Positions 25,557 through 35,461 of a stretch of DNA of 64,000 nt are shown here, piece by piece. This stretch comes from Alphaproteobacteria bacterium (GTDB lineage Bacteria; Pseudomonadota; Alphaproteobacteria; Micropepsales; Micropepsaceae), in contig JAATGP010000019.1 in the NCBI GenBank assembly GCA_015654635.1, positions 1 to 64,000 on the forward strand. The letters are read 5' to 3'. The number at the start of each line of letters is the position of its first letter. Position 1 is the stretch's first letter. A program made the position numbers and the translations under genes. The notes beneath the pieces are model-generated. The model did not search any database. It was not told the origin of the DNA and saw only the letters and a list, made by a program, of their open reading frames with translations.

Positions 25557-28088
25557 ATGGCGCGCTATAATGCCAAAGAGTCCGAACAGCGCTGGCAGGA
25601 TGCCTGGAACGCCGCCAACGTCTTTCTGACGCCCAGCGATCACGGCAAACCCAAATGCTATGTGCTGGAGATGTTTCCCTATCCCTCGGGGCGCATCCAT
25701 ATCGGCCATGTGCGCAATTACACCATGGGTGACGTCTTGGCGCGCTTCAAGCGCTCCCAAGGCTTCAATGTGCTCCACCCCATGGGCTGGGATGCCTTTG
25801 GCTTGCCTGCCGAAAACGCGGCGCGCGAAAAGCATGTCAATCCGCGCGATTGGACCTACGAAAACATCGCGGCGATGAAAGAGCAGCTCAAACTGATGGG
25901 CTTGTCGCTGGATTGGTCGCGCGAATTCGCCACTTGCGATCCGGCCTATTTCGCCCGCGAGCAGAAGCTGTTTTTGGATTTCTACCGCGAGAATCTGGCC
26001 TATCGCTCCGAAGCCGATGTCAATTGGGACCCGGTTGACATGACCGTGCTTGCCAACGAGCAGGTCATCGATGGCCGCGGCTGGCGCTCCGGCGCACCGG
26101 TGGAGAGGAAGAAACTCTCGCAGTGGTTCCTGCGCATCACCGCCTTTAGCCAAGAGCTGCTGGACGCCCTCGACACCTTGGACCGCTGGCCGGAAAAAGT
26201 CCGGCTGATGCAGAAGAATTGGATCGGCCGCTCCGAGGGCCTGCGCTTTACCTTTACGCTGTCGAATAACGAAGGGCTCGACGTTTTCACCACCCGCCCG
26301 GACACGCTGTTCGGCGCCAGCTTCGTGGCGATCTCGCCCGACCATCCTTTGGCCGAGCAACTGGCCAAGAACGACGGCGCCCTAGCCCGCTTCCAGGCGG
26401 AATGCCGCCGTATCGGCACCGCCGAAGAGGCCATCGAGAAAGCCGAAAAGCTCGGTTACGACACCGGTCTGACGGCGGCACATCCTTTCGATCCCAATTG
26501 GAAGCTGCCGGTTTATGTCGCCAATTTCGTGCTCATGGCCTATGGCACGGGCGCTATCTTCGGCTGCCCGGCCCATGACCAGCGCGACCTGGATTTCGCG
26601 CGCAAATATAAGCTGGCGGTCAATGCGGTGGTGATCCCCGAGGGGGCCGATCCCAAGACCTTTGATGTCGGCAATGAGGCTTATACCGGACCCGGCAAGC
26701 TCGCCAATTCGCAGTTCCTTGATGGGCTGACGGTGGAAGCAGGCAAGGCCGAAGTCCTGAAAAGGCTGGAATCGGCTGGCATTGGCCAGCGCAAGGTGCA
26801 GTTCCGCCTGCGCGATTGGCTGGTGTCGCGCCAGCGCCCTTGGGGCTGCCCCATCCCGATGATCCATTGCGCCACATGCGGCGTGGTGCCGGTGCCGGAA
26901 GACCAATTGCCGGTCAAAGCGCCGGACGATCTGACCTTCACCGTGAAGGGCAATCCACTCGACGTGCATCCCACCTGGAAACATGTCGCCTGCCCCAAAT
27001 GCGGCGGCGCGGCGCTGCGCGATACCGACACGCTCGACACCTTTGTCGATTCCTCCTGGTATTACGCCCGCTTTACCGACACCACGGCAGCCGGGCCGGT
27101 GAGCAAAGAGGCGGTCGATTACTGGCTGCCCGTGGATCAATATATCGGCGGTATCGAGCATGCGATTTTGCATCTGCTCTATTCGCGCTTCTTCCTGCGG
27201 GCGATGAAAAAAGCCGGTTATGTCAAAATCGACGAGCCCTTTGCCGGCCTCTTCACCCAAGGCATGGTTTGTCACGAGACCTATAAGGATTCTTCCGGGG
27301 CGTGGCTGGCGCCCGAACAAATCGAAAAGCGCGGCGGCGCTGTTTTCGTCAAAGGCAGCGACGAGAAAGTCACCGTCGGCCCCTCCGAGAAGATGTCGAA
27401 ATCGAAGAAAAACGTGGTGGCGCCGGAAGCCATCATCGACATCTTCGGGGCCGATACCATCCGCTGGTTCATGCTCTCCGACACCCCGCCGGAACGCGAT
27501 ATCGAATGGACCGAGGAAGGCGCCGATGCCTGCTGGAAGTTCGTCCAGCGCATCTGGCGTCTGGTCAGCGAGGCCGAAGGCCTGCCGCCAGCCGGAACGC
27601 CGGTTTCGGGCAACTCCGATCTGCGCCGGGCGGTACACAAGGCCATTGCCGCAGTGACCGAGGATTTGGCAGCCTTGCGCTTCAACCGCGCCGTGGCGCA
27701 GATTTATAGCCTCGCCAATGCTATAAGTGCGGCGGGGACCGCAGCGGGCGCCGAACGCCGTGAGGCTTTAGAAGCGCTCGCCCAACTGATCGGACCGATG
27801 ATGCCGCATTTGGCCGAAAGCTGCTGGGATGCGCTGGGGCATACGCCATTTCTGGCAAGTGCGCCTTGGCCCAAGGCTGAGCCGGATCTCCTCGCCATTC
27901 ACACCGTCACCATCGCGGTGCAGGTTAATGGCAAGCTGCGCGGCACCCTCGCTATCGCCCCAGACACGGACAAGGCGGAGGTTGAAACGGCGGCGCTCGC
28001 CCTCGAAGGCGTCCAGCGTGCCTTGGACGGCAAGGCCCCCAAGAAGGTGATCGTGGTGCCCAACCGTATCGTGAATATCGTGGCATGA
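25557..28088 (+). CDS. leuS: Leucyl-tRNA synthetase
   Basis: The 843-residue class I synthetase has its HIGH motif in [13 protein letters not shown] and KMSKS in [11 protein letters not shown]. The CP1 editing domain includes [15 protein letters not shown] and the zinc-binding segment [11 protein letters not shown]...CPKCGG. The C-terminal anticodon and appended domain ends [13 protein letters not shown]. It charges tRNA-Leu and edits mischarged products. Its stop overlaps the lptE start by 4 bp (ATGA), and holA follows, the usual alphaproteobacterial order. Confidence 0.98.
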   Translation: MARYNAKESEQRWQDAWNAANVFLTPSDHGKPKCYVLEMFPYPSGRIHIGHVRNYTMGDVLARFKRSQGFNVLHPMGWDAFGLPAENAAREKHVNPRDWTYENIAAMKEQLKLMGLSLDWSREFATCDPAYFAREQKLFLDFYRENLAYRSEADVNWDPVDMTVLANEQVIDGRGWRSGAPVERKKLSQWFLRITAFSQELLDALDTLDRWPEKVRLMQKNWIGRSEGLRFTFTLSNNEGLDVFTTRPDTLFGASFVAISPDHPLAEQLAKNDGALARFQAECRRIGTAEEAIEKAEKLGYDTGLTAAHPFDPNWKLPVYVANFVLMAYGTGAIFGCPAHDQRDLDFARKYKLAVNAVVIPEGADPKTFDVGNEAYTGPGKLANSQFLDGLTVEAGKAEVLKRLESAGIGQRKVQFRLRDWLVSRQRPWGCPIPMIHCATCGVVPVPEDQLPVKAPDDLTFTVKGNPLDVHPTWKHVACPKCGGAALRDTDTLDTFVDSSWYYARFTDTTAAGPVSKEAVDYWLPVDQYIGGIEHAILHLLYSRFFLRAMKKAGYVKIDEPFAGLFTQGMVCHETYKDSSGAWLAPEQIEKRGGAVFVKGSDEKVTVGPSEKMSKSKKNVVAPEAIIDIFGADTIRWFMLSDTPPERDIEWTEEGADACWKFVQRIWRLVSEAEGLPPAGTPVSGNSDLRRAVHKAIAAVTEDLAALRFNRAVAQIYSLANAISAAGTAAGAERREALEALAQLIGPMMPHLAESCWDALGHTPFLASAPWPKAEPDLLAIHTVTIAVQVNGKLRGTLAIAPDTDKAEVETAALALEGVQRALDGKAPKKVIVVPNRIVNIVA

Positions 28089-28621
28089 GAACGCCGGCTG
28101 CCCTTGCTGTTGCCGCTGCTGCATTGCTGCTCGGCGCTTGCGGCTTTCATCCGCTTTACGGCACGCCCGATATGCCCAAGGGGGCGATGCAAGCGGATCT
28201 GCGCGCCATCTATGTCGAGCCGGTACCGGAGAAGCTGGGCTATGAATTGCGTACGCAGCTGACCGATCTCATCGATGGTGCCAGCCAGCCCGCCGGGGCC
28301 CGCTATCACTTGCACATCACCCTCACCACCAAGGCCGAAGCCATTGGCGTGCAGAGCCAGACCACCACGGGCGGTGTCACCCAGACCGCCATTACGCGCT
28401 ACAACGACACGCTGAAGGCCGAATATGAGCTGACCGATGGCAAGTCCGGAACTGTGGTGACCCATGGCGTAGAGACCGGGCTCACGGCCTATAACGTGCT
28501 GACCTCGCCCTATGCGACCCTTGCCGTGCAGCAAGACGCCGACAAACGCGCCGCCGAAGACATCGCCGACCGCATCCGCATCGACCTTGCGGTATGGTTT
28601 GCGGCGCAGGCAAAGAAGTGA
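28085..28621 (+). CDS. lptE: LPS-assembly lipoprotein LptE
   Basis: The 178-residue protein begins with a lipoprotein signal ([21 protein letters not shown]; lipobox LGAC followed by GFHPLYG, the LptE hallmark). LptE plugs the LptD barrel and delivers LPS to the outer leaflet. It overlaps the leuS stop by 4 bp, an arrangement kept across many proteobacteria. The rest shows the expected beta-rich fold. Confidence 0.93.
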   Translation: MRTPAALAVAAAALLLGACGFHPLYGTPDMPKGAMQADLRAIYVEPVPEKLGYELRTQLTDLIDGASQPAGARYHLHITLTTKAEAIGVQSQTTTGGVTQTAITRYNDTLKAEYELTDGKSGTVVTHGVETGLTAYNVLTSPYATLAVQQDADKRAAEDIADRIRIDLAVWFAAQAKK

Positions 28622-28629
28622 GGTTTTGC

Positions 28630-28706
28630 GTGCTTCGAGGGCCAGCCGTCACCCTGAGGTGCGAGCATGGCGAGCGGCGACGGCTGGCCACCTCAGCATG
28701 ACGAGA
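28630..28706. repeat. Intergenic repeat of the GCTTCGAG/CTCAGCATGA type, copy 1
   Basis: GGCCAGCCGTC (28640–28650) and its exact complement GACGGCTGGCC (28679–28689) form an 11-bp stem, flanked by TGCTTCGAG and CTCAGCATGACGAG. CACCCTGAGGTGCGAGC lies in the loop region. A related, larger element is at 62057–62232. It lies between lptE and holA. Confidence 0.75.
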
Positions 28707-28726
28707 GTATTGGCGGATTTACGACT

Positions 28727-29752
28727 ATGATCATCAAAGCTTCCGATGCCGACCGGACCGCGAAAAACCCGCCCAAGGGCGTCATCGCGGTACTGGTCTA
28801 TGGCCCGGATGCGGGGCTGGCGCGGGAGCGTTGCGAGACCCTGATGAAAACGGTGGTGGAGGATCTGACCGATCCCTTCCGCGTTTCCGATCTGGACGAG
28901 CAGACCCTTAGCGCCGACCCGGCGCGGCTGGCCGATGAAGCAGCGTCCTTTTCCATGCTGGGGGGGCGGCGCGTGGTGCGGGTGCGCGGTGCCGGCAATG
29001 GCCTGACCAAGCTGTTCGAGGGTTTTCTGGACGATCCCCGGGGAGACGCGCTGGTGGTGGTGGAGGGCGGCGACCTCGCCAAAGGCGCGGGCCTGCGCAA
29101 AATCTTCGAGGACGCCGACAACGCCGCCGCCATCCCCTGCTACCCCGATACCGCCCGCGATCTGCCCGATGTGGTGCGGGACTCGCTCAAGGCCGAGGGG
29201 CTGTCGATTTCCGGCGACGCCCTAGCCGATGCGGTGTCGCGGCTGGGTTCGGATCGCGGCGTCACCCGCAAAGAGCTGGAAAAGCTCGCCCTTTACTGCC
29301 GCGGCCAGAAAGAGGTCAGCCTGGATGACGTTCGCGCCGCTATGGGCGATGAGGCCGAAGCGCGCGTGGATGAGGTTTGCGACGCGGCTGGTACCGGCGA
29401 TCTGAAGAAGCTCGACCGCGCGCTGGAGAAGCTGTGGACCTCAGACATGTCGCCGATTGCCGTGGTGCGCCCGGCGCTGGGTCATTTCCAGAAGCTGCTG
29501 CAGGTCTCCGCCGAGATCGCCCGCGGCGACAATCCCGATTTCGTCCTCAAGAAATTGCGCCCGCCGATCCATTTTTCCCGGGTCAACAGCTTCAAATCTC
29601 AAGCCCAGCGCTGGAGCGAGACCAAGCTTTTGGACGCCCTCGATTTGCTTTTCGAGGCTGAAGCTCTCTGCAAAACCACCGCCGTCCCCGCCGAAGCGGT
29701 GCTGGGACGGGCCCTCTTTAATATCGCGGCCATGGCACGCGGACAGCGGTAA
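28727..29752 (+). CDS. holA: DNA polymerase III delta subunit
   Basis: The 341-residue protein starts at MIIKASDADRTAKNPP. It has the HolA layout: an N-terminal AAA-like domain with VLVYGPDAGLARERCETL and LADEAASFSMLGGRRVVRVR, then the helical collar domain with FLKKLRPPIHFSRVNSF-like residues. It opens the sliding clamp as part of the clamp loader. It follows leuS–lptE after a 105-bp gap carrying a repeat element. Confidence 0.92.
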   Translation: MIIKASDADRTAKNPPKGVIAVLVYGPDAGLARERCETLMKTVVEDLTDPFRVSDLDEQTLSADPARLADEAASFSMLGGRRVVRVRGAGNGLTKLFEGFLDDPRGDALVVVEGGDLAKGAGLRKIFEDADNAAAIPCYPDTARDLPDVVRDSLKAEGLSISGDALADAVSRLGSDRGVTRKELEKLALYCRGQKEVSLDDVRAAMGDEAEARVDEVCDAAGTGDLKKLDRALEKLWTSDMSPIAVVRPALGHFQKLLQVSAEIARGDNPDFVLKKLRPPIHFSRVNSFKSQAQRWSETKLLDALDLLFEAEALCKTTAVPAEAVLGRALFNIAAMARGQR

Positions 29753-29795
29753 TTACGCCCTCGCCAGGGCCGTACCACCAAGCTAAAACCCTTCC

Positions 29796-30557
29796 ATGCT
29801 GAAAGTCCGCGTCATTCCTTGCCTCGATGTCAGAGACGGACGTGTCGTCAAAGGCGTCAATTTCGTGGGCCTGCGCGATGCGGGCGATCCGGTCGAGCAG
29901 GCTATCCTGTACGATGCCATGGGCGCCGATGAGCTTTGCTTCCTCGACATCACCGCCACCCATGAAAAACGCGGCATTCTGCTGGATGTGGTGCGGCGCA
30001 CCGCCGATGTCTGCTTCATGCCGCTGACCGTGGGCGGGGGCGTGCGCACCCTGGACGATATCAGGAGCCTGCTTTTGGCGGGCGCCGACAAGGTTTCGAT
30101 CAACACCGAGGCGGTCAAACGGCCCGATTTCGTGCGCCATGCGGCGGAGAAATTCGGCAGCCAGTGCATCGTGGCGGCCATTGATGCCAAGGAAACCGCG
30201 CCCGGCAAGTTCGAGATCTTCACCCATGGCGGGCGCACCGCGACCGGCATTGACGCCGTTGCCCATGCCGTCAAGCTGGTGGATTATGGGGCGGGGGAAA
30301 TCCTCCTCACCTCCATGGATCGCGATGGCACCAAGGCGGGCTACAATATCCCGCTGACCCGTGCCATTGCGGATGCCGTGCCGGTCCCGGTGATTGCCTC
30401 AGGCGGGGTGGGAACGCTGGATCATCTGGTGGAAGGGGTGCGTGATGGCGGTGCCAACGCCGTGCTCGCCGCCTCGATTTTCCATTTCGGTCAATACTCT
30501 ATTGCCGACGCCAAAAAGGTGCTTGCCAGCGCCGGGATTCCGGTGCGCAATATCTAG
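29796..30557 (+). CDS. hisF: Imidazole glycerol phosphate synthase cyclase subunit
   Basis: The 253-residue TIM barrel has catalytic Asp11 in [14 protein letters not shown] and Asp in [13 protein letters not shown], plus the phosphate loops GGGVRTL and ASGGVG. HisF uses ammonia from HisH to form the imidazole ring. No hisH, hisA or hisE is adjacent; hisE lies at 7.9 kb. It starts 43 bp after holA. Confidence 0.97.
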   Translation: MLKVRVIPCLDVRDGRVVKGVNFVGLRDAGDPVEQAILYDAMGADELCFLDITATHEKRGILLDVVRRTADVCFMPLTVGGGVRTLDDIRSLLLAGADKVSINTEAVKRPDFVRHAAEKFGSQCIVAAIDAKETAPGKFEIFTHGGRTATGIDAVAHAVKLVDYGAGEILLTSMDRDGTKAGYNIPLTRAIADAVPVPVIASGGVGTLDHLVEGVRDGGANAVLAASIFHFGQYSIADAKKVLASAGIPVRNI

Positions 30558-30598
30558 GCAAAGACAGCTCTAGAACCGGTTTCGGCGGGGGCATTTTT

Positions 30599-31528
30599 AT
30601 GAGCGAAGCGGCGCCAACGCGCCCGTACCCTCTGCCTGTGACAGCGCGTGCCCCTCTGCTCGATGGGCTGGTGCCGGCGCAAGAGGCGTTTTCCGTCATT
30701 CTGTTTGAGTGCCTCGCTCATGCCAGCGCCAATATTCCCGCGGTCGTGGAGGCAAAAAGCAGCGAAGGCCTGCATCAGTTCCGCGTCGGCCTCAGGCGCT
30801 TGCGCACGGCGCTTTCGACCTTCGGCAAAGCCCTTCCCGACCTGATGGCGCTCAGCGACCGCGCCAAAGCGGTGACCCTGGCGGTGGGGCCAGCCCGCGA
30901 TCTCGACGTTTTCTTGGCCGAGCTTTTGGAACCTGCCATCGCCCAGCTTGGCCCGCAAACAGGGTTCGAGGTTTTGAAACTACGGGCGGAACGGGCGCGC
31001 GAGCGGGCTTGGGTACAAGTTTTTATGGCCCTCACCCATCCCGAGATGCAGAGCTTCCAGGATGATGTCGCCGCCGCCGCAAGCGCCAAATTATGGGCTG
31101 GCGAGGGGCGCTTGAAGCTTGGTGCTGTGGCGCCGGCTTTGCTCAGCCATCACCTCAAGCGGGCCAAGAGACGCGGCCAGACTCTCACCACAGCGCCGGA
31201 ACGCCACCGTTTGCGCATTGCGCTGAAAAAGCTGCGCTATACGAGCGAGTTTTTCACCCCGCTCTATAAGGACAAGGCGGTGGCCCGCTTCACGCTGCCG
31301 CTGAAGGAGCTGCAAGATCTGCTCGGCCACCTGAACGACACCGCACAGCTGCGCGCCATCGTCGGCCGCCTGATGCTGGAAGAGGCGGGCGAAGCGGGAG
31401 TGCAAGCCGATCTCAGCCACGCCGCGGGATTGCTCCTCGGCTGGCACCAAGCCAGTGCCGAAGCCGAGGCTGCGAAGATGCACAAGCGCTGGAAGGCGTT
31501 TCAGAAGGCGGACGTGTTTTGGTCGTAG
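30599..31528 (+). CDS. CHAD domain protein
   Basis: The 309-residue all-helical protein carries the conserved histidine/arginine-rich CHAD motifs: LHQFRVGLRRLRTAL near residue 62, GPARDLDVFL, then HRLRIALKKLRYTSEFF and LQDLLGHLNDT. CHAD domains bind polyphosphate and often sit beside CYTH triphosphatase domains, absent here. The protein may bind or localise polyphosphate granules. It begins 41 bp after hisF. Confidence 0.92.
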   Translation: MSEAAPTRPYPLPVTARAPLLDGLVPAQEAFSVILFECLAHASANIPAVVEAKSSEGLHQFRVGLRRLRTALSTFGKALPDLMALSDRAKAVTLAVGPARDLDVFLAELLEPAIAQLGPQTGFEVLKLRAERARERAWVQVFMALTHPEMQSFQDDVAAAASAKLWAGEGRLKLGAVAPALLSHHLKRAKRRGQTLTTAPERHRLRIALKKLRYTSEFFTPLYKDKAVARFTLPLKELQDLLGHLNDTAQLRAIVGRLMLEEAGEAGVQADLSHAAGLLLGWHQASAEAEAAKMHKRWKAFQKADVFWS

Positions 31529-31547
31529 CAACCTCTTCCTGGGAAGG

Positions 31548-32150
31548 TTAAGAGGGCGGCTTCACCCGTAACGGCACATTCAGCCGTGCAATCGATGGTG
31601 TGCCATCGCCAGCAATCGCCAGAACCAACGCGGCTTTGAGATCCAATTCCGGCGGATAGGGCGCCGACAAATCCCACCCTGTCGAAAGCGCGTAGGCCGC
31701 CCGCAAGATACCGGCATGCGCCATAGCGATGGCGTCTTCACCACGCGCACCAAGATCGACAAAGAAACTGGCGACGCGGCGATGCACCTCGCCGGTGGAT
31801 TCGCCGCCGGGGGGACGAAATGCGAGACCGCGATTGGCACCCGCCTTCTCAAAAGCATCTTCGCCGTCACGCGCCCGCATCTCGTCGCGCGTCAGACCTT
31901 CCCAATCGCCCCAATTCTGTTCGGCAAGGTGCGGATCAAGGATGGGGTCGACGAGCCCCAAACAGGAAGCGGTCTGCCGCGCGCGCAATTTCGGACTGCA
32001 ATAGACCCGCGCCGTTTCAAACCCCTCAGGCGGCAGCAAGGCTGACATGCGGGCGATGCCTTCGGCACTGAGCGGCGTGTCGATGCTGCCTTGGACGCGG
32101 CCTTGGGCGTTCCACTCGGTCGGGCCATGGCGGAGGAGGGCGAGTTTCAT
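31548..32150 (-). CDS. Histidine phosphatase family protein
   Basis: The 200-residue protein starts MKLALLRHGPTEWNAQGRVQGS, with the phospho-accepting His in LLRHGPT, and has the second His in AMAHAGILRA. This is the phosphoglycerate-mutase-like fold (CobC/GpmB/SixA group). Substrate is unknown; small phosphomonoesters are usual. It ends the tsaD–xth–phosphatase minus-strand group, 3 bp after xth. Confidence 0.9.
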   Translation of the reverse strand: MKLALLRHGPTEWNAQGRVQGSIDTPLSAEGIARMSALLPPEGFETARVYCSPKLRARQTASCLGLVDPILDPHLAEQNWGDWEGLTRDEMRARDGEDAFEKAGANRGLAFRPPGGESTGEVHRRVASFFVDLGARGEDAIAMAHAGILRAAYALSTGWDLSAPYPPELDLKAALVLAIAGDGTPSIARLNVPLRVKPPS

Positions 32151-32153
32151 GGT

Positions 32154-32948
32154 CTAAAGATCGAATTCAGCCATCACCGGCACATGGTCGGAGGCTTTTT
32201 GCCAGCCGCGCATTTTTTTGACGATGGCTTGAGATTTTAGCGCGCCCTTCAGCGCCGGGCTGACCCAGATGTGATCCAGGCGGCGGCCGCGATCAGAGGC
32301 CTCCCAATCCGAAGCGCGATAGCTCCACCAGGAATAAATCTTTTCCGACGCTGGCACGAATTGCCGCGTGACGTCGATCCAGCCAAATGCGGCTTCGGCC
32401 TTTTTCAACAGTTCGGTTTCCACCGGCGTATGGCTGACGATTTTAAGCAGCTGTTTGTGGCTCCAAACATCGTGCTCCAGCGGGGCGACGTTGAGATCGC
32501 CGACCAACACCACCGGTGTCGTGGCGCCATCTTTGCGCTTGCCAAAAAACCTCGCCATGCGTTCGAGAAAATCGAGCTTATGCGCAAATTTCGGATTGGC
32601 CTCGGGGTCGGCGATATCGCCGCCTGCGGGGACATAGAAATCGTGCAGTTCGACGCCGTTTTCCAAGGTCACGCGCAATTGACGGCAATGGCCTTCGCGG
32701 CAGAAATCATCGAGGCCCGTGGAGCGGAAGGGAAGCCGCGAGAGCACGGCGACGCCGTTATAACCCTTTTGTCCGTGTACGGCCTGATGCACATAACCGA
32801 GTTTTTCGAATTCCTTGGCGGGAAAGAGTTCGTTGGGGCATTTGGTTTCCTGCAAGCACAGCACATCGGGTTCATGCTCGCGCAAGAACCGCGCGGCCAG
32901 CGGCGCCCGCAAACGCACCGAATTGATGTTCCAGGTCGCGATCTTCAT
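32154..32948 (-). CDS. xth: Exodeoxyribonuclease III
   Basis: The 264-residue protein has EEP-family motifs: [21 protein letters not shown] (metal-binding Glu), [12 protein letters not shown] and the terminal [10 protein letters not shown]. It is an AP endonuclease and 3'–5' exonuclease in base excision repair. Its start overlaps the tsaD stop by 4 bp, which implies cotranscription. Confidence 0.95.
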   Translation of the reverse strand: MKIATWNINSVRLRAPLAARFLREHEPDVLCLQETKCPNELFPAKEFEKLGYVHQAVHGQKGYNGVAVLSRLPFRSTGLDDFCREGHCRQLRVTLENGVELHDFYVPAGGDIADPEANPKFAHKLDFLERMARFFGKRKDGATTPVVLVGDLNVAPLEHDVWSHKQLLKIVSHTPVETELLKKAEAAFGWIDVTRQFVPASEKIYSWWSYRASDWEASDRGRRLDHIWVSPALKGALKSQAIVKKMRGWQKASDHVPVMAEFDL

Positions 32949-33988
32949 AAGACCTCAGCAGCATAAAGCGGCCAGCGCGCCCGGGCCGGCGCATCCAGCG
33001 GATCGAACAAATTCAGCGCGGCGCGCTCGATGCCGGCCCAGGCAATCATCGCGGCATTGTCTGTACAGAGAGGAATTGGCGGCACCGCAAAGCCAAAGCC
33101 TTCGTGAGCAGCAAGACCCGCCAGCGCAGCGCGGATGGCGCCATTGGCGGCGACCCCGCCTGCCACCACGAAAGCGGCCGTCTCAGCGCCCGGAAAATCA
33201 CGCCGGAACATCATCATCGCGGCTTTGGCGCGGTCGCGCAAAATATCGACCACCGCAGCCTGGAAGGAGGCGGCCAAATCGGCTGTATCGACCGGGCCGG
33301 CGAGGGTGACTTGGCGCACCGCGGTTTTGAGACCCGAGAAGGAAAAATCAGCCCCGGTGCGCCCCTTCATTGGCCGGGGCAGGATGTAGCGGCTGGGATC
33401 GCCTTCGCGCGCCAGGATTTCAATCCGGGGTCCGCCGGGATAGGGCAGGCCGAGGAGTTTGGCGGTCTTGTCGAAAGCCTCCCCCGCCGCATCGTCGATG
33501 GTGGTGCCGTAAAGTTTAAAGCGGCCCGGGCCTTCCACGCCCAAAAGCTGACAGTGGCCGCCCGAAACCAACAGCAGCAGATAGGGAAAACCCACCCCAT
33601 CCGACAGCCGGGCGCTGAAGCCATGGCCCTCAAGGTGATTGACGGCGATAAGAGGTTTTCCGGCCGCCAAGGCCAAGGCTTTGGCGGTGAGAAGGCCCAC
33701 CATCACCCCGCCGATGAGGCCGGGGCCCGCGGTCGCCGCCACAGCATCGATCTCGCCGAGCGGAACACCTGCCTCGGCCAGCGCCCGCACCACAATCTCG
33801 TCCAAAAGTTCCACATGGGCGCGGGCAGCGATTTCCGGCACCACACCGCCATAAGGGCGATGTTCCTCAAGCTGGCTGAAGACCACATTGGAAAGGATTT
33901 GCCCCGGTCCTAGCGGCGCCCCACGCACCACCGAAGCCGCGGTCTCGTCGCAACTGGTTTCGATCCCCAGAATGGTCCAAAGGTGCAA
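32945..33988 (-). CDS. tsaD: tRNA N6-threonylcarbamoyladenosine transferase TsaD
   Basis: The 347-residue ASKHA-fold protein starts near [20 protein letters not shown]. It has the metal-binding [17 protein letters not shown] and [11 protein letters not shown] nucleotide motifs. TsaD, with TsaB (42.5 kb here) and TsaE, makes t6A37 in ANN-decoding tRNAs. It is divergent from hemC with 48 bp between, a familiar alphaproteobacterial arrangement. Confidence 0.96.
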   Translation of the reverse strand: MHLWTILGIETSCDETAASVVRGAPLGPGQILSNVVFSQLEEHRPYGGVVPEIAARAHVELLDEIVVRALAEAGVPLGEIDAVAATAGPGLIGGVMVGLLTAKALALAAGKPLIAVNHLEGHGFSARLSDGVGFPYLLLLVSGGHCQLLGVEGPGRFKLYGTTIDDAAGEAFDKTAKLLGLPYPGGPRIEILAREGDPSRYILPRPMKGRTGADFSFSGLKTAVRQVTLAGPVDTADLAASFQAAVVDILRDRAKAAMMMFRRDFPGAETAAFVVAGGVAANGAIRAALAGLAAHEGFGFAVPPIPLCTDNAAMIAWAGIERAALNLFDPLDAPARARWPLYAAEVL

Positions 33989-34036
33989 AGCAAGAGCCTG
34001 TTCTTAAGCGTGGAAAGGCTGTAATCGAAAAACCGC

Positions 34037-34960
34037 ATGCCGCAAAGAACTCTTCGCATCGGGACTCGCGCCTCCCGGCTCGCCCGCGCCCAGGCCGATA
34101 TGGTGGCCGGCCTCATCACGCACGCCGGGATGACGTGCGAGATCGTGCCCATCAAAACCACCGGCGACCGTATCCTGGACCGCTCACTGGCCGATGCCGG
34201 CGGCAAAGGCCTGTTCGTCAAAGAGCTGGAAGAGGCGCTGCTGGCGGAACGGATCGATATCGCCGTCCATTCCATGAAGGACGTGCCGGTGGCGCTTCCG
34301 CAAGGCCTGATGCTGGCCGCCATTCTGCCGCGCGAAGACCCGGAAGATGTGTTCCTCTCCGCCAAGGCCGCATCACTCAAGGCTTTGGCGCCCGGGGCAC
34401 GCCTCGGCACCAGTTCGGTCCGCCGCAAGGCCCAAGTGCTGCGCGCCCGGCCCGACATCACCTGCGTGCTGCTGCGCGGCAATGTCGATACGCGGCTCGC
34501 CAAGCTCGACGGCGGGGAGATGGAGGCCATCATCCTGGCCCGCGCCGGCCTCAAGCGCCTGGGGCTCGCCGCGCGCGCCACCGACATTCTTTTTGCGGAT
34601 GAATGGTTGCCATCGCTGGCCCAAGGGGCCGTGGGCATCGAAATCCGGCAGAACGATGCTTATGCTGTGGCGGCGATCACACCGCTCGAAGATTCCATTA
34701 CCGCCATCGAACTTGCCTGCGAGCGTGCTTTTCAGGGCGCGCTGGACGGCTCTTGCCGCACCCCCATCGCCGGACTGGCACGGCTCGAAAATGGCCTGCT
34801 GTCATTCCGCGGCGAAGTTCTGGCACCCGATGGAAGCGATTGGGCCACCGCGGCTTTTTCTATTACCCTTGAAAAAAACGGGAAGTTTGAAGCGGATCGC
34901 GCAGGACGGGAAGCCGGTGAGGCGCTGAAGCCGCGGGCCGCCAAATGGCTCACCCTCTAA
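34037..34960 (+). CDS. hemC: Hydroxymethylbilane synthase
   Basis: The 307-residue protein starts MPQRTLRIGTRASRLARAQ. It has the catalytic Asp in HSMKDVPVALP, the substrate-binding GTSSVRRKAQ and the cofactor-attaching Cys in LDGSCRTPIAG. It links four porphobilinogens for heme synthesis. hemD, usually next in order in relatives, is missing here and sits at 7.2 kb; hemC is followed by a convergent regulator. Confidence 0.96.
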   Translation: MPQRTLRIGTRASRLARAQADMVAGLITHAGMTCEIVPIKTTGDRILDRSLADAGGKGLFVKELEEALLAERIDIAVHSMKDVPVALPQGLMLAAILPREDPEDVFLSAKAASLKALAPGARLGTSSVRRKAQVLRARPDITCVLLRGNVDTRLAKLDGGEMEAIILARAGLKRLGLAARATDILFADEWLPSLAQGAVGIEIRQNDAYAVAAITPLEDSITAIELACERAFQGALDGSCRTPIAGLARLENGLLSFRGEVLAPDGSDWATAAFSITLEKNGKFEADRAGREAGEALKPRAAKWLTL

Positions 34961-34978
34961 GGCAAAAATAAAGACGGC

Positions 34979-35461
34979 TTATTCGCCGCCTTCGCTCGTA
35001 TCGTCGGCCAGGCTTTTGACCAGATCCAGTACCCGCTTGCGCACCTTGGAATCTTTGATGCGCATATAGGCGAGCGAGAGCTGCAGACCGTCACCGCTCG
35101 CAACGAATTCGAGAACGGGCTGGCTATCACGTTCAGCAAAGCCGGGTGTGGCCGCAAGCTGTTCGCTGACGCTCTCATAGAAGTACTGAATCGGAACGCC
35201 GAGAATGCGCGCGATCTCAAAGAGGCGGCCCGCACCAATGCGGTTAACGCCCTTCTCGTACTTCTGCACCTGCTGAAATGTCAGGCCGAGCAATTCGCCC
35301 AGCCGTTCCTGACTCATGCCGATCATCATTCGGCGGAGACGCAATCTACTGCCTACTTGGCCGTCGATCGGATTGGCTTGTTTTTTTGGCAAGGTCGTAA
35401 ACTTAAAGGTTGGAGATGAAACACTGTCGTCTGCGTTAGCACATCGAAAAGCTGAATTCAC
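34979..35461 (-). CDS. XRE-family transcriptional regulator
   Basis: The HTH region (GSRLRLRRMMIGMSQERLGELLGLTFQQVQKYEKG in outline) is followed by a helical C-terminal part ending SLADDTSEGGE. This is the XRE regulator found next to lnt in many alphaproteobacteria. The start is uncertain: GTG at 35461 overlaps the lnt stop as GTGA, favouring coupling (160 residues). TTG at 35392 would give the shorter PKKQANPIDGQ start, and an ATG at 35527 would lie inside lnt. The targets are unknown. Confidence 0.82.
   Translation of the reverse strand: MNSAFRCANADDSVSSPTFKFTTLPKKQANPIDGQVGSRLRLRRMMIGMSQERLGELLGLTFQQVQKYEKGVNRIGAGRLFEIARILGVPIQYFYESVSEQLAATPGFAERDSQPVLEFVASGDGLQLSLAYMRIKDSKVRKRVLDLVKSLADDTSEGGE

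Noticed and set aside
26382..27638. 418-residue minus-strand frame
   Set aside because: Entirely antisense to leuS, with composition typical of a shadow frame.
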